A stretch of 64,000 nt of DNA from Ruminococcus sp. Its GTDB lineage: Bacteria > Bacillota > Clostridia > Oscillospirales > Ruminococcaceae. The notes under the pieces were generated by a model, which was not told where the DNA came from, searched no databases, and saw only the letters and a list, made by a program, of their open reading frames with translations. The stretch is taken from contig JAAVHJ010000076.1 of assembly GCA_014799805.1 (NCBI GenBank), positions 62,001-126,000 on the forward strand. Reading direction: 5' to 3'. A program made the translations under genes and the position numbers. Shown here in pieces: positions 45,473 through 53,775 of this stretch (positions are counted from its first letter, which is position 1; every line of letters begins with the position of its first letter).

Positions 45473-46846
45473 CTTTTCCCCGCATGCGCGGGGGTGATCC
45501 TTATATCTCGATAACCGAGTCTACCTGCTCTCTGCTTTTCCCCGCATGCGCGGGGGTGATCCTCCCGTCCGCATGTGAGCTGATAGGGAAAACAACTTTT
45601 CCCCGCATGCGCGGGGGTGATCCTTTTTTTTACTCCAGCCCCTCTTGTTCGCTTTCCTTTTCCCCGCATGCGCGGGGGTGATCCTCGACGTACAACGTCT
45701 TCTTATAACGCAAATGGGCTTTTCCCCGCATGCGCGGGGGTGATCCTGACGCTGTGGATTCTTGGAACGTTGGGGAAAACTTTTCCCCGCATGCGCGGGG
45801 GTGATCCTGATGTGGCAAAAATCAGCTTGACTTGGAATTTCTTTTCCCCGCATGCGCGGGGGTGATCCTCGTATAAATTTGGTTTACTTGCACAAAATTA
45901 CCCTTTTCCCCGCATGCGCGGGGGTGATCCTAAAAGCGGACGCAAATCGGGATGGCGAAATCGCTTTTCCCCGCATGCGCGGGGGTGATCCTATAACTGC
46001 ACAGAATCGCATAAATAGCCTAATCTTTTCCCCGCATGCGCGGGGGTGATCCTTTCTGTTGGCGTGGTACTCCCCCAAAGACTCTCTTTTCCCCGCATGC
46101 GCGGGGGTGATCCTATGCCAAAGAGAGATTTGAAACCATTAATAAACTTTTCCCCGCATGCGCGGGGGTGATCCTTTCGCAGCACGCACGTACCAACCAA
46201 CAGCAGCCTTTTCCCCGCATGCGCGGGGGTGATCCTTACGCATAATATCAACAAGAGAAGTCCGAGCTCTTTTCCCCGCATGCGCGGGGGTGATCCTAGT
46301 ATCAGGCGGTTGTGTATCTGGTGGAGCGGCTTTTCCCCGCATGCGCGGGGGTGATCCCTGAATAACCAGGAATAATATCGGTGGCAAACACTTTTCCCCG
46401 CATGCGCGGGGGTGATCCGTGTGGAGGGCTTAGCTATGGACATGCTTTTTTCTTTTCCCCGCATGCGCGGGGGTGATCCTATTTCCAGAAGAATCCGAAA
46501 TAACATAATACTCTTTTCCCCGCATGCGCGGGGGTGATCCTGATGGGACATGCTTTATAGGCATAAGGGAGTCCTTTTCCCCGCATGCGCGGGGGTGATC
46601 CTGAGTTGATAGAAATTTTACTGGGAGCAACAATCTTTTCCCCGCATGCGCGGGGGTGATCCGTACCACACCAACAGAAATTTTAAAAAATTTTTCTTTT
46701 CCCCGCATGCGCGGGGGTGATCCTATAGCCTACTTTTTGCAGGACATGACGCATTTCTTTTCCCCGCATGCGCGAGGGTGATCCTCATAGGTTATGCACT
46801 TGATGAGAACGGGGACACTTTTCCCCGCATGCGCGGGGATGATTCA
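45473..46846 (+). CRISPR. Type I-E-like CRISPR array, 23 repeats, 22 spacers
   Basis: Repeats of 29 bp begin CTTTTCCCC, contain the palindromic GCATGC and end GGGTGATCCT; first copy 45473-45501, last 46818-46846. Period is 61 or 62, so spacers are 32-33 bp. The repeat makes a 6-bp CCCCGC/GCGGGG hairpin, as in type I-E repeats recognised by Cas6e. Copies 22 and 23 carry substitutions (GCGAGGGTG; GGGGATGATTCA), and a worn remnant may follow at 46879, exactly 61 bp on. This places the leader at the left, where promoter and leader are found. No cas1, cas2 or Cascade gene lies in the window. Confidence 0.97.
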
Positions 46847-46966
46847 TGTTCTATGAACTGTGCAAGCACACAGTAAGACTTTTTCTGCATGCACATTCCG
46901 TTACATGGAAATGTAGCCAACCATAAAGTCTTGCATCTGAAAAAAGCAGTCAGGAGGCATTTTATT

Positions 46967-48205
46967 ATGAATATTACGGTCGCTGGAACAGGTTATGTTG
47001 GGCTATCTATTGCAGTGCTTCTCGCACAAAATAACCATGTCATTGCAATGGATATTGTTCCTGAAAAAATAAATTTGATAAATCAGAAAAAATCGCCCAT
47101 TCAAGATGAATATATAGAAAAATATCTTGCAGAAAAAAAACTTGATTTAACAGCAACACTAAATGCGGAAATTGCTTATAAAAATGCAGATTTTGTGATT
47201 GTTGCTGCACCAACGAATTATAATAGCAAAAAAAATTTCTTTGATACATCAGCTGTAGAAAATGTGATTCAGCTTGTGATGAAATATAATCCTGATGCAA
47301 TGATAGTAATAAAATCTACTGTTCCTGTTGGCTATACGCAAGCAATTCGTGAGAAAACAGGCAATAGAAATATTATATTCAGTCCAGAATTTCTTCGGGA
47401 ATCAAAGGCATTATATGATAATCTCTATCCGTCAAGAATTATTGTTGGCATAGATACACAGGACGAACGACTTGTAAATATGGCTCATAAATTTGCGGAA
47501 TTACTTGAGCAAGGTGCAGTAAAGCAAAATATTAATACACTGTTTATGGGGTTTACAGAAGCAGAAGCTGTTAAATTATTTGCAAATACGTATCTTGCAT
47601 TACGTGTTAGTTATTTCAATGAATTAGATACTTACTCTGAATTGAAAGGCTTAAACACGCAACAAATTATTAATGGAGTTTGTCTTGACCCAAGAATTGG
47701 AAGTCATTATAATAATCCAAGTTTCGGCTATGGTGGTTACTGTTTGCCAAAAGATACAAAACAATTACTTGCTAATTATGAAAATATTCCACAAAATATG
47801 ATGACAGCAATTGTAGAATCCAATCGGACACGAAAAGATTTTATTGCGGATAGAGTACTTGAAATGGCAGATTATTATAATTACAGTGGAAATAGTGACT
47901 GGAATGCGGAACATGAACGTTCTGTTACAATTGGTGTATACCGGCTTACAATGAAATCTAACAGTGATAATTTTCGACAGTCTTCTGTGCAGGGAATTAT
48001 GAAGCGTATTAAAGCAAAGGGAGCAACAGTAATTATTTACGAACCTACTTTAAAAAATGGTGAAACATTTTTTGGTAGTGTTGTTGTAAATCATCTTGAA
48101 GAATTTAAACAAAAATCAGATGCAATTATTGCAAATAGATATGATGCCTGTCTTGATGATGTTTCGGAAAAAGTTTATACAAGGGATATTTTTAGGAGAG
48201 ATTAA
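46967..48205 (+). CDS. ugd: UDP-glucose 6-dehydrogenase
   Basis: A 412-residue NAD-dependent sugar-nucleotide dehydrogenase that makes UDP-glucuronate for capsule or exopolysaccharide. Rossmann start [12 protein letters not shown], the central STVPVGYT and [13 protein letters not shown] motifs and the catalytic Cys in GGYCLPKDT are all present. The frame opens at 46889 but CAGGAGG before ATG 46967 fixes the start. It stands alone, without glycosyltransferases nearby. Confidence 0.93.
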   Translation: MNITVAGTGYVGLSIAVLLAQNNHVIAMDIVPEKINLINQKKSPIQDEYIEKYLAEKKLDLTATLNAEIAYKNADFVIVAAPTNYNSKKNFFDTSAVENVIQLVMKYNPDAMIVIKSTVPVGYTQAIREKTGNRNIIFSPEFLRESKALYDNLYPSRIIVGIDTQDERLVNMAHKFAELLEQGAVKQNINTLFMGFTEAEAVKLFANTYLALRVSYFNELDTYSELKGLNTQQIINGVCLDPRIGSHYNNPSFGYGGYCLPKDTKQLLANYENIPQNMMTAIVESNRTRKDFIADRVLEMADYYNYSGNSDWNAEHERSVTIGVYRLTMKSNSDNFRQSSVQGIMKRIKAKGATVIIYEPTLKNGETFFGSVVVNHLEEFKQKSDAIIANRYDACLDDVSEKVYTRDIFRRD

Positions 48206-48229
48206 GGCAAATCGCATAATAAAAACAAA

Positions 48230-48326
48230 ATGGAGCAGGGACTGTCCAAATTTACGCCTGTGGAGACTAAGGTTACGAGGTCAACGAAGCAGGAAACCCA
48301 TTGGTTTTAGACAATGGGTAGTCCAC
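48230..48326 (+). ncRNA. OmegaRNA-like remnant of an IS605/TnpB element
   Basis: The stretch has the look of the 3' end of a TnpB omegaRNA: TGGAGACTAAGG, GAAGCAGGAAA, a CCCATTG / CAATGGG stem with a TTTTAGA-type loop (48297-48318) and GTCCAC at 48321-48326, after which a guide would begin. No TnpA or TnpB frame remains next to it. The rest of 48327-48606 is AT-rich with nothing recognised. Confidence 0.5.
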
Positions 48327-48606
48327 TATAGCACTAAACTTTTGATAAATCTTACAGTTTTCACCCCTTTTTCTGATTAAAATTTTTTGATTATTATAAT
48401 TTTTTATAAAATTATTTCAGATTTTAAAAATCTCATTATTTATTGGTAAAATTTTACATATTTCTGTTACTTGCTTTTCTATTATTATACATTGTTTGGC
48501 TTGTAAATGCGAGTAGGGAAATCAATTTTTAAAATATCATTCAAAAACAGATTTGTTTAATTTCTTTTAAATAAAAATAATTTCTGTGTATATATTTCAT
48601 TCGCTA

Positions 48607-48694
48607 TTGACAAAGTAGAAAAAATATGTTATGATAAAAAAACAAGATAAGCTGACAATTCGTTTGCACTATCCTGTCATAAAATAAAACTAGG
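48607..48694 (+). promoter_or_regulatory. Orphan promoter and decayed preQ1-I riboswitch
   Basis: TTGACA (48607-48612), 17-bp spacer, TATGAT (48630-48635), then a preQ1-I-like aptamer at 48652-48694 ending AAAATAAAACTAGGG. It is a near copy of the functional unit at 49800-49888, but the P1 stem has lost one pair and the loop reads GCACTATC instead of GCACCATC. No gene follows on this strand; the next gene is the oppositely oriented hydrolase. Confidence 0.7.
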
Positions 48695-48738
48695 GCATCA
48701 CTTTAATTATTCAATTGCTTGCTAAGATAAATAAGAAT

Positions 48739-49503
48739 TTATTGCATTAGAAAATCCAAACTTATGTTATAAAACTTTTCAAAGTTTGTAATCATAGCAG
48801 GGTGGTCACCTATATCAAACAGAAACATTTTGCCGTGTCCGATTTTTTTTAGCATTTCTCCGTAAACATTTTCAAAGTAATTATCAGACAAGCTATACAT
48901 GAACTTATCTTCTTTGCTACCTGTTAGAAGAATGTCGGCTTTCAACAAATTCAATGGTTTGTGAAAAAAACAACCTGTTTCATTTTTATGCCTTATAATA
49001 GTAGCAGTATCGTTGTCCACGACCTTTTCCCAATCAGAACCATGCATATATGCGTAGAACGCTCTTGCATTACTATCCGCTTTAGCTTTTTCACGGTCTT
49101 TCAGAAGATTTACGATAAAATCTTTATTTGCATTTTCGCCCTCAAAACTATCAGCAATAACTTTGCTTACAAACTCTGATGCTTCCAAAGCAACATTAAT
49201 AGCAACAATAGCTCCACCGCTACTGCCTATTATGCTAACGTCTGTATATTGTTTTTCCTTTAGAAAAGCAATAACCTGCTGTGCTTCATAAAACCATAAA
49301 TCTGTGGGAAATTTACTTAATCTGTCCGATTTGCCGTGACCTAGGAAGTCGATAAGTATTACCTTAAAATTTTGGCTATATTTTTTTGAAACTTCTGCAT
49401 ACATATTTGAAGATGCTGTATTTCCGTGAAGAAAAAGCAAAGGTGTTCCACTGCCAATTTCGTTATAAAAGATATGTTTATTGTTATAAACAAAATAGCT
49501 CAT
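48739..49503 (-). CDS. Alpha/beta hydrolase
   Basis: A 254-residue soluble hydrolase. Oxyanion-hole motif LFLHGNTAS, LIDFLGHGKSDR, nucleophile elbow GSSGGA (Ser), an acidic residue in TGSKEDKF and a late His in DIGDHPAM form the usual catalytic set. Substrate unknown. Start ATG with AGGAGG upstream. It is flanked by direct copies of the preQ1 promoter-riboswitch segment, as if inserted behind the original regulatory region. Confidence 0.85.
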   Translation of the reverse strand: MSYFVYNNKHIFYNEIGSGTPLLFLHGNTASSNMYAEVSKKYSQNFKVILIDFLGHGKSDRLSKFPTDLWFYEAQQVIAFLKEKQYTDVSIIGSSGGAIVAINVALEASEFVSKVIADSFEGENANKDFIVNLLKDREKAKADSNARAFYAYMHGSDWEKVVDNDTATIIRHKNETGCFFHKPLNLLKADILLTGSKEDKFMYSLSDNYFENVYGEMLKKIGHGKMFLFDIGDHPAMITNFEKFYNISLDFLMQ

Positions 49504-49799
49504 ATATATCCTCCTTAAAAGTTATCATATTGCGTTTAAAGTCTGAACTATAACTCATATCTCTATTTTATCATATTCTAATTTTAGTGAGTTAATTTCT
49601 TGTATACAAACTGTGAATAAATTATAAACTTATTAAATAAACTGCTCTAAATTTCTATACTAATCAGAAATATAGGATAAGAAATTATGATTTTCACCTG
49701 CTTATGCCTATCAAAATACTCATTTCATAACAGTGAAAATAGAATTTGTTCATAATTTGTTTACTCGTTGAAATACCGTGATATTAATATCAAACACTA

Positions 49800-49828
49800 T
49801 TGACAAAACAAAAAAAATGTGTTATGAT
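49800..49828 (+). promoter_or_regulatory. Promoter of the preQ1 operon
   Basis: TTGACA (49800-49805), 17-bp spacer, TATGAT (49823-49828). Confidence 0.82.
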
Positions 49829-49844
49829 AAAAAAGTAAGATAAA

Positions 49845-49888
49845 CTGACAGTTCGCTTGCACCATCCTGTCACAAAATAAAACTAGGG
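49845..49888 (+). promoter_or_regulatory. preQ1-I riboswitch
   Basis: Compact aptamer upstream of the que genes. P1 is GACAG / CTGTC, the loop holds TTCGCTTGCACCATC, and the A-rich tail ACAAAATAAAACTAGG would fold back as the pseudoknot. Size, motif and context match class I preQ1 riboswitches, which shut down preQ1 synthesis genes when preQ1 is abundant. Confidence 0.87.
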
Positions 49889-49936
49889 CATTTTAATTTT
49901 GATAAATTAATAAAAATAATGATATTAAAATTAAGA

Positions 49937-49969
49937 TGCAGTCAAATTAAAATTGGCTGTATTTTTTTA
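49937..49969 (+). terminator. Riboswitch-controlled terminator
   Basis: Stem CAGTCAA / TTGGCTG (49939-49945 and 49953-49959) followed by ATTTTTTTAA, between aptamer and queD; likely the expression platform. Confidence 0.75.
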
Positions 49970-50000
49970 ATTTTTAAGATTAAGAAAGGAGTTGTTGTTC

Positions 50001-50420
50001 ATGTATCAGTTAAAAACTTCAGCATGTTTTGATAGCGCACATTTTTTATCTGGCTATCAAGGAAAATGTGCAAACTTGCATGGGCACCACTGGATATTAG
50101 AAGTCTGTATTCAGAATGAAAATTTACAGGAACAAGGCGAAAAAAAAGGCATGTTATTAGATTTTGGAGAATTTAAAAAAATTATCAGAAATTTAGCAGA
50201 TGATTTTGATCATGCGTTTATTTATGAAGAAAATTCACTGAAATTAGCAACAATTTCAGCATTGGAACAAGAAAATTTTAAATTAATTCCTGTTGCGTTT
50301 CGTCCAACAGCTGAAAATTTTGCGAAATATTTTTTTGAATTATTATCAAAACAAGGATTGCCTGTTTGTGCTGTGACAGTTTATGAAACGCCTGATAATT
50401 GTGCGGTGTATCAATTATGA
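50001..50420 (+). CDS. queD: 6-carboxytetrahydropterin synthase QueD
   Basis: A 139-residue enzyme turning dihydroneopterin triphosphate into 6-carboxytetrahydropterin, second step to preQ1. Zinc-binding histidines lie in DSAHF and HGHHW, the catalytic Cys in GKCANLHGH, and the C-terminal YETPDNCAVY strand is typical. Upstream TTG codons exist but AAAGGAG at 49985-49991 is nine bases from ATG 50001. Overlaps queE by four bases. Confidence 0.95.
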   Translation: MYQLKTSACFDSAHFLSGYQGKCANLHGHHWILEVCIQNENLQEQGEKKGMLLDFGEFKKIIRNLADDFDHAFIYEENSLKLATISALEQENFKLIPVAFRPTAENFAKYFFELLSKQGLPVCAVTVYETPDNCAVYQL

Positions 50421-51094
50421 ATCTACATGAAATTATGTATCCTGTAGCTGAAAAATTTATTAGTATTAACGGTGAGGGTCAGTTTGCTGGAGAATTAGCT
50501 GTATTTATCAGATTTAGAACATGTAATTTAACTTGTTCTTATTGTGACACACGTTGGGCAAATTCTGAAAATTCCCCTGCTGAATTAATTCGTTTAGAAG
50601 ATTTAATTTGTTTTGTGAAAAATTCTGGTATACAGCGTGTGACGCTGACAGGAGGGGAGCCATTATTACAGAAAAATCTTGATAAATTAATAGAAGAATT
50701 AATAAAAAATCATAATTTAGTAGAAATTGAAACAAATGGCAGTATTGCAATTAAAAAATTTGCAGAATCAGAATATAGACCAAATTTTACGCTAGATTAT
50801 AAATTGCCATCCAGCAACATGGAAAATTATATGCTCACTGAAAATTATGAATATATAAATTCACAAGATGTCATAAAATTTGTTATCGGCAGTCAGGAAG
50901 ATTTAGAAAAAGCATTATTTATTATCAAAAAATATCAGCTTTTAAAGCGTTGCAAAATTTATGTTAGCCCTGTGTATAATAAAATTCAACCAGCAGAAAT
51001 CGTTAATTTTATGAAAAAAAATAATTTAAATCAAATCAAACTGCAATTGCAATTGCATAAATATATTTGGAATCCAGAAAAAAAGGGGGTTTAG
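50417..51094 (+). CDS. queE: 7-carboxy-7-deazaguanine synthase QueE
   Basis: A 225-residue radical SAM enzyme that rearranges 6-carboxytetrahydropterin to 7-carboxy-7-deazaguanine. Markers are FISINGEGQFAGELAVFIRF, the cluster motif CNLTCSYC and LTGGEPLLQ. ATG 50417 overlaps the queD stop (ATGA); an earlier GTG at 50399 is unlikely. Confidence 0.95.
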   Translation: MNLHEIMYPVAEKFISINGEGQFAGELAVFIRFRTCNLTCSYCDTRWANSENSPAELIRLEDLICFVKNSGIQRVTLTGGEPLLQKNLDKLIEELIKNHNLVEIETNGSIAIKKFAESEYRPNFTLDYKLPSSNMENYMLTENYEYINSQDVIKFVIGSQEDLEKALFIIKKYQLLKRCKIYVSPVYNKIQPAEIVNFMKKNNLNQIKLQLQLHKYIWNPEKKGV

Positions 51095-51096
51095 TT

Positions 51097-51660
51097 TTGG
51101 ATCAGGAAAAAATAAAATATCATGTCAGAGGTTTACTGGAAGCGATTGGCGAAAATCCTGACCGTGAGGGATTACAGGAAACGCCAGACCGTGTTGCAAG
51201 AATGCTGTCTGAAGTACTTGCAGGTACAGCTTACAGTAATCATGAAATTGCCGAAATGTTTGGAAAAACATTTGCTTTAACAGATTCTGAACAGATAGAA
51301 TCTGCTGTTGTGATGAAAGATATTCAAATATTTAGCTATTGCGAACATCATATGGCTTTGATGTATGACATGTATGTCAATGTTGCCTATATTCCCAAAA
51401 ATAAAGTCATTGGCTTGAGCAAAATTGCCAGAATCTGTGACATGGCATCAAAAAGACTGCAATTACAAGAGCGTCTGGGAAAAGATATTGCAGAAATTAT
51501 TTCAGAAGCAACAGGGTCACCAGATGTTGGGGTGTTAATTACAGGCTCACATAGTTGCATGACAGCAAGAGGCATTCGAAATACATCTGCTAAAACAACG
51601 ACGAAAACGCTTATGGGAAAATTCAGAACAGATAAAAATTTACAGGAGTTGATTTTATGA
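51097..51660 (+). CDS. folE: GTP cyclohydrolase I FolE
   Basis: A 187-residue enzyme making dihydroneopterin triphosphate from GTP, the first step for both folate and queuosine. Zinc-site motifs YCEHHMALM and SHSCMTARG are intact, as is NPDREGLQETPDRVARM. The frame opens upstream at 51067, but AAAAGGGGG at 51081-51089 is seven bases from TTG 51097, just after the queE stop. Its place inside the que operon suggests it feeds preQ1 synthesis specifically. Confidence 0.93.
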   Translation: MDQEKIKYHVRGLLEAIGENPDREGLQETPDRVARMLSEVLAGTAYSNHEIAEMFGKTFALTDSEQIESAVVMKDIQIFSYCEHHMALMYDMYVNVAYIPKNKVIGLSKIARICDMASKRLQLQERLGKDIAEIISEATGSPDVGVLITGSHSCMTARGIRNTSAKTTTKTLMGKFRTDKNLQELIL

Positions 51661-52337
51661 AGGCATTAGTATTATGCAGTGGTGGTGTGGACAGTGCAAC
51701 TTGTTTGGCTCTTGCAGTAGAACAATATGGTGCAGAAGAAGTGCTTGCACTTGCGATTTATTACGGTCAAAAGCACCAGAAAGAGTTAGAAGCGTCTCAA
51801 AAATTAGCTGAATATTATCATGTGAAATTTAAAATTTTAGATTTATCGATTATTTTTGCAGATTCTGATTGTTCGCTTTTAACGCATTCAAAAACAGAGA
51901 TTCCAAAAGAAACTTATGCAGAACAGCTCCAGAAAACAAAGGGCAAACCTGTTTCTACTTATGTACCGTTTAGAAATGGTTTATTTTTATCATCAGCAGC
52001 AAGTATTGCATTAGCAAATCACTGTGAAGTAATTTATTATGGTGCTCATAGTGATGATTCTGCTGGTAATGCCTATCCTGATTGCAGTGATGCGTTTCAT
52101 CAGGCTATGAAGCAAGCGATTTATTTAGGCAGTGGCAATCAGCTCCAGATTAAAGCACCGTTTGTAAATTTAACAAAGGCACAAGTCGTTGCAACAGGAT
52201 TAAAATTGCAAGTTCCTTATGAATACACATGGAGCTGTTACGAAGGCGGAGAAAAACCATGTGGCACATGTGGTACTTGTCTTGACAGAGCAAAAGCATT
52301 TTATTTAAACGGTGTGGAAGATAAAATTTTATTTTAA
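51657..52337 (+). CDS. queC: 7-cyano-7-deazaguanine synthase QueC
   Basis: A 226-residue ATP-dependent enzyme converting 7-carboxy-7-deazaguanine and ammonia to preQ0. PP-loop LCSGGVDSAT at the N-terminus, HSDDSAGNAYPDC in the middle and the zinc motif CGTCGTCLDR at the C-terminus are all present. ATG overlaps the folE stop. Confidence 0.96.
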   Translation: MKALVLCSGGVDSATCLALAVEQYGAEEVLALAIYYGQKHQKELEASQKLAEYYHVKFKILDLSIIFADSDCSLLTHSKTEIPKETYAEQLQKTKGKPVSTYVPFRNGLFLSSAASIALANHCEVIYYGAHSDDSAGNAYPDCSDAFHQAMKQAIYLGSGNQLQIKAPFVNLTKAQVVATGLKLQVPYEYTWSCYEGGEKPCGTCGTCLDRAKAFYLNGVEDKILF

Positions 52338-52367
52338 GATTATTAGAATCAGAAAGGTATTAATTTT

Positions 52368-52859
52368 ATGCGTACAGAACAAGAACAGGGCAATATTAGC
52401 CTATTAGGCAATCAGAATACAAGCTATGATTTTAATTATAAACCAGAAGTATTAGAAACGTTTCCTAATAAGCACCCAGACAGGGATTATTTTGTAAAAT
52501 TTAACTGTCCAGAATTTACTGCTCTTTGTCCGATTACAGGACAACCAGATTTTGCAACTTTATATATTTCTTATGTTCCAGATGAAATCATGGTAGAAAG
52601 TAAATCATTGAAATTATATTTATTTAGTTTCAGAAATCATGGTGATTTTCATGAAGATTGTGTAAATATTATCATGAATGATTTGATTCGTCTTATGAAT
52701 CCTAGATATATCGAAGTTTGGGGAAAATTTTTGCCAAGAGGCGGTATTTCTATAGAGCCTTATTGCAATTATGGAAAAGCTGGCACAAAATGGGAACAAG
52801 TTGCTTGGGAAAGACTCACACAACATGATATGTATCCTGAAAATATAGATAATAGATAA
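52368..52859 (+). CDS. queF: NADPH-dependent preQ0 reductase QueF
   Basis: A 163-residue enzyme reducing preQ0 to preQ1. It is the short unimodular form. The active-site Cys lies in [14 protein letters not shown] and the QueF motif [20 protein letters not shown] is intact. AGAAAGG upstream of ATG. Last gene of a complete preQ1 operon; the tRNA-inserting enzymes Tgt and QueA are not in the window. Confidence 0.96.
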   Translation: MRTEQEQGNISLLGNQNTSYDFNYKPEVLETFPNKHPDRDYFVKFNCPEFTALCPITGQPDFATLYISYVPDEIMVESKSLKLYLFSFRNHGDFHEDCVNIIMNDLIRLMNPRYIEVWGKFLPRGGISIEPYCNYGKAGTKWEQVAWERLTQHDMYPENIDNR

Positions 52860-52876
52860 TACAAAAAATAAATCAG

Positions 52877-52914
52877 AACTCGGATTTGTTTAAAAAACAG
52901 ATTCGGGTTTTTTT
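52877..52914 (+). terminator. Terminator of the que operon
   Basis: A stem of about 13 bp with several G-T pairs (AACTCGGATTTGTTT against AAACAGATTCGGGTT) and a run of seven T. Confidence 0.75.
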
Positions 52915-52956
52915 ATTTTGCTAAGCAAAAATTAGTGCTTAACAAGTTTTGTTAGT

Positions 52957-53406
52957 TTAATCTCTGCTTTGTTTCAGATATTCTTCCTCAAACTCACACA
53001 TTATAGCAAGCAATTTAAATTGTTCTTTCATGGGAAGTCTATGGAGTATGTTTAATGCCTCGCCATCTAAACTATTGATTTTAAGTAAATTTTCATGATT
53101 TTGGGTGTTAGAATTATCTTTACTATCAGTATGAATATTTACAGTTCCCTGAGAACTTTCTCCAACGGCTCCAACTGCTGAGTGCGATATATCAAAGGCA
53201 GTATTCTTTTCTTCACCTGTAAGTAAATAATCAGTTGTCACACCCAAACAATCTGAAATTTCATATATTTTATCAACAGGTGGAAGAGAATTATTCTTTT
53301 TCCATGCAGACACTGTTTTTTCATTCACCTCAATTCTTTTAGCAAATTCTTTCTGAGACATTTTTTTTTGTGCTAATACAACAAAAATTCTTTCTGTAAT
53401 TGTCAA
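52957..53406 (-). CDS. XRE-family transcriptional regulator
   Basis: About 149 residues with an N-terminal helix-turn-helix (KEFAKRIEVNEKTVSAWKK) of the phage repressor type and a C-terminal helical part ending EEEYLKQ. The start is probably TTG 53406, eight bases after AAGGAG; GTG 53415 touches that site. Two near-identical operator-like palindromes lie just upstream, so it probably represses the divergent promoter and itself. Confidence 0.82.
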   Translation of the reverse strand: MTITERIFVVLAQKKMSQKEFAKRIEVNEKTVSAWKKNNSLPPVDKIYEISDCLGVTTDYLLTGEEKNTAFDISHSAVGAVGESSQGTVNIHTDSKDNSNTQNHENLLKINSLDGEALNILHRLPMKEQFKLLAIMCEFEEEYLKQSRD

Positions 53407-53439
53407 TTTAGTCACTCCTTTTTGTGCAATTTCTAAAAT

Positions 53440-53486
53440 AATCTAAAAAATTAGATTTTATCTTGACAAATCTTAAATATCAGATT
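53440..53486 (+). promoter_or_regulatory. Twin 18-bp operators of the XRE regulator
   Basis: Sites 53440-53457 (AATCTAAAAAATTAGATT) and 53469-53486 (AATCTTAAATATCAGATT) share 15 of 18 bases and the inverted arms AATCT/AGATT; centres are 29 bp apart. The second fills the spacer between the -35 and -10 of the promoter at 53463. Confidence 0.78.
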
Positions 53487-53491
53487 ATAAT
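53463..53491 (+). promoter_or_regulatory. Repressible promoter facing the efflux operon
   Basis: TTGACA (53463-53468), 17-bp spacer, TATAAT (53486-53491), overlapped by the second XRE operator. Confidence 0.82.
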
Positions 53492-53583
53492 ATAATTAGC
53501 ACGGATAGTTTATATTACAACAAGTCTTAGTATAATCATAACATAAAAAGATTAAAAAGTAAACAGAAAGGAGTAATTTTTTT

Positions 53584-53631
53584 ATGACAATCGGACAGGA
53601 AATATTGATATATTTAAAAATCATGAAATAA
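53584..53631 (+). CDS. Possible 15-residue peptide
   Basis: A 15-codon ORF (MTIGQEILIYLKIMK) starting ATG 53584 with AAAGGAG upstream, in the transcript of the XRE-controlled promoter and before the efflux operon. The start resembles the beginning of a longer HTH protein, so it could be a leader peptide, a short signal or the stump of a broken gene. Confidence 0.4.
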   Translation: MTIGQEILIYLKIMK

Positions 53632-53644
53632 TTTTAAAAAGCTC

Positions 53645-53679
53645 TTGACAATGAAAGTCAAATATGATATAATATCATA
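53645..53679 (+). promoter_or_regulatory. Promoter with 17-bp palindrome, efflux operon
   Basis: TTGACA (53645-53650), 17-bp spacer, TATAAT (53668-53673). The -10 sits inside the perfect palindrome TATGATATAATATCATA (53663-53679), a likely operator for a regulator not identified here. Confidence 0.78.
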
Positions 53680-53775
53680 TGTACTAGAATTAATAATACA
53701 GATAATTCAAAGAAATACAATTCTGAGTACAAGTATTTCTTAATTCAACAAAAGAAAGGAGTTCCTAAGATAATT

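Larger units (their letters stand above)
48603..49891. repeat. Direct repeats flanking the hydrolase gene
   Basis: Two copies of a segment of about 95 bp, 48603-48697 and 49796-49890, with roughly 85 per cent identity by eye, each including a promoter and preQ1-I aptamer. The hydrolase gene lies between them. Of 49504-49795 the part nearest the gene presumably holds its promoter; nothing else was seen. Confidence 0.75.

Noticed and set aside
45457-46708. Several open frames across the CRISPR array with repeating RACGEK- or CAGVI-type peptides
   Set aside because: They are translations of the CRISPR repeats on both strands, have no ribosome binding sites and overlap each other.
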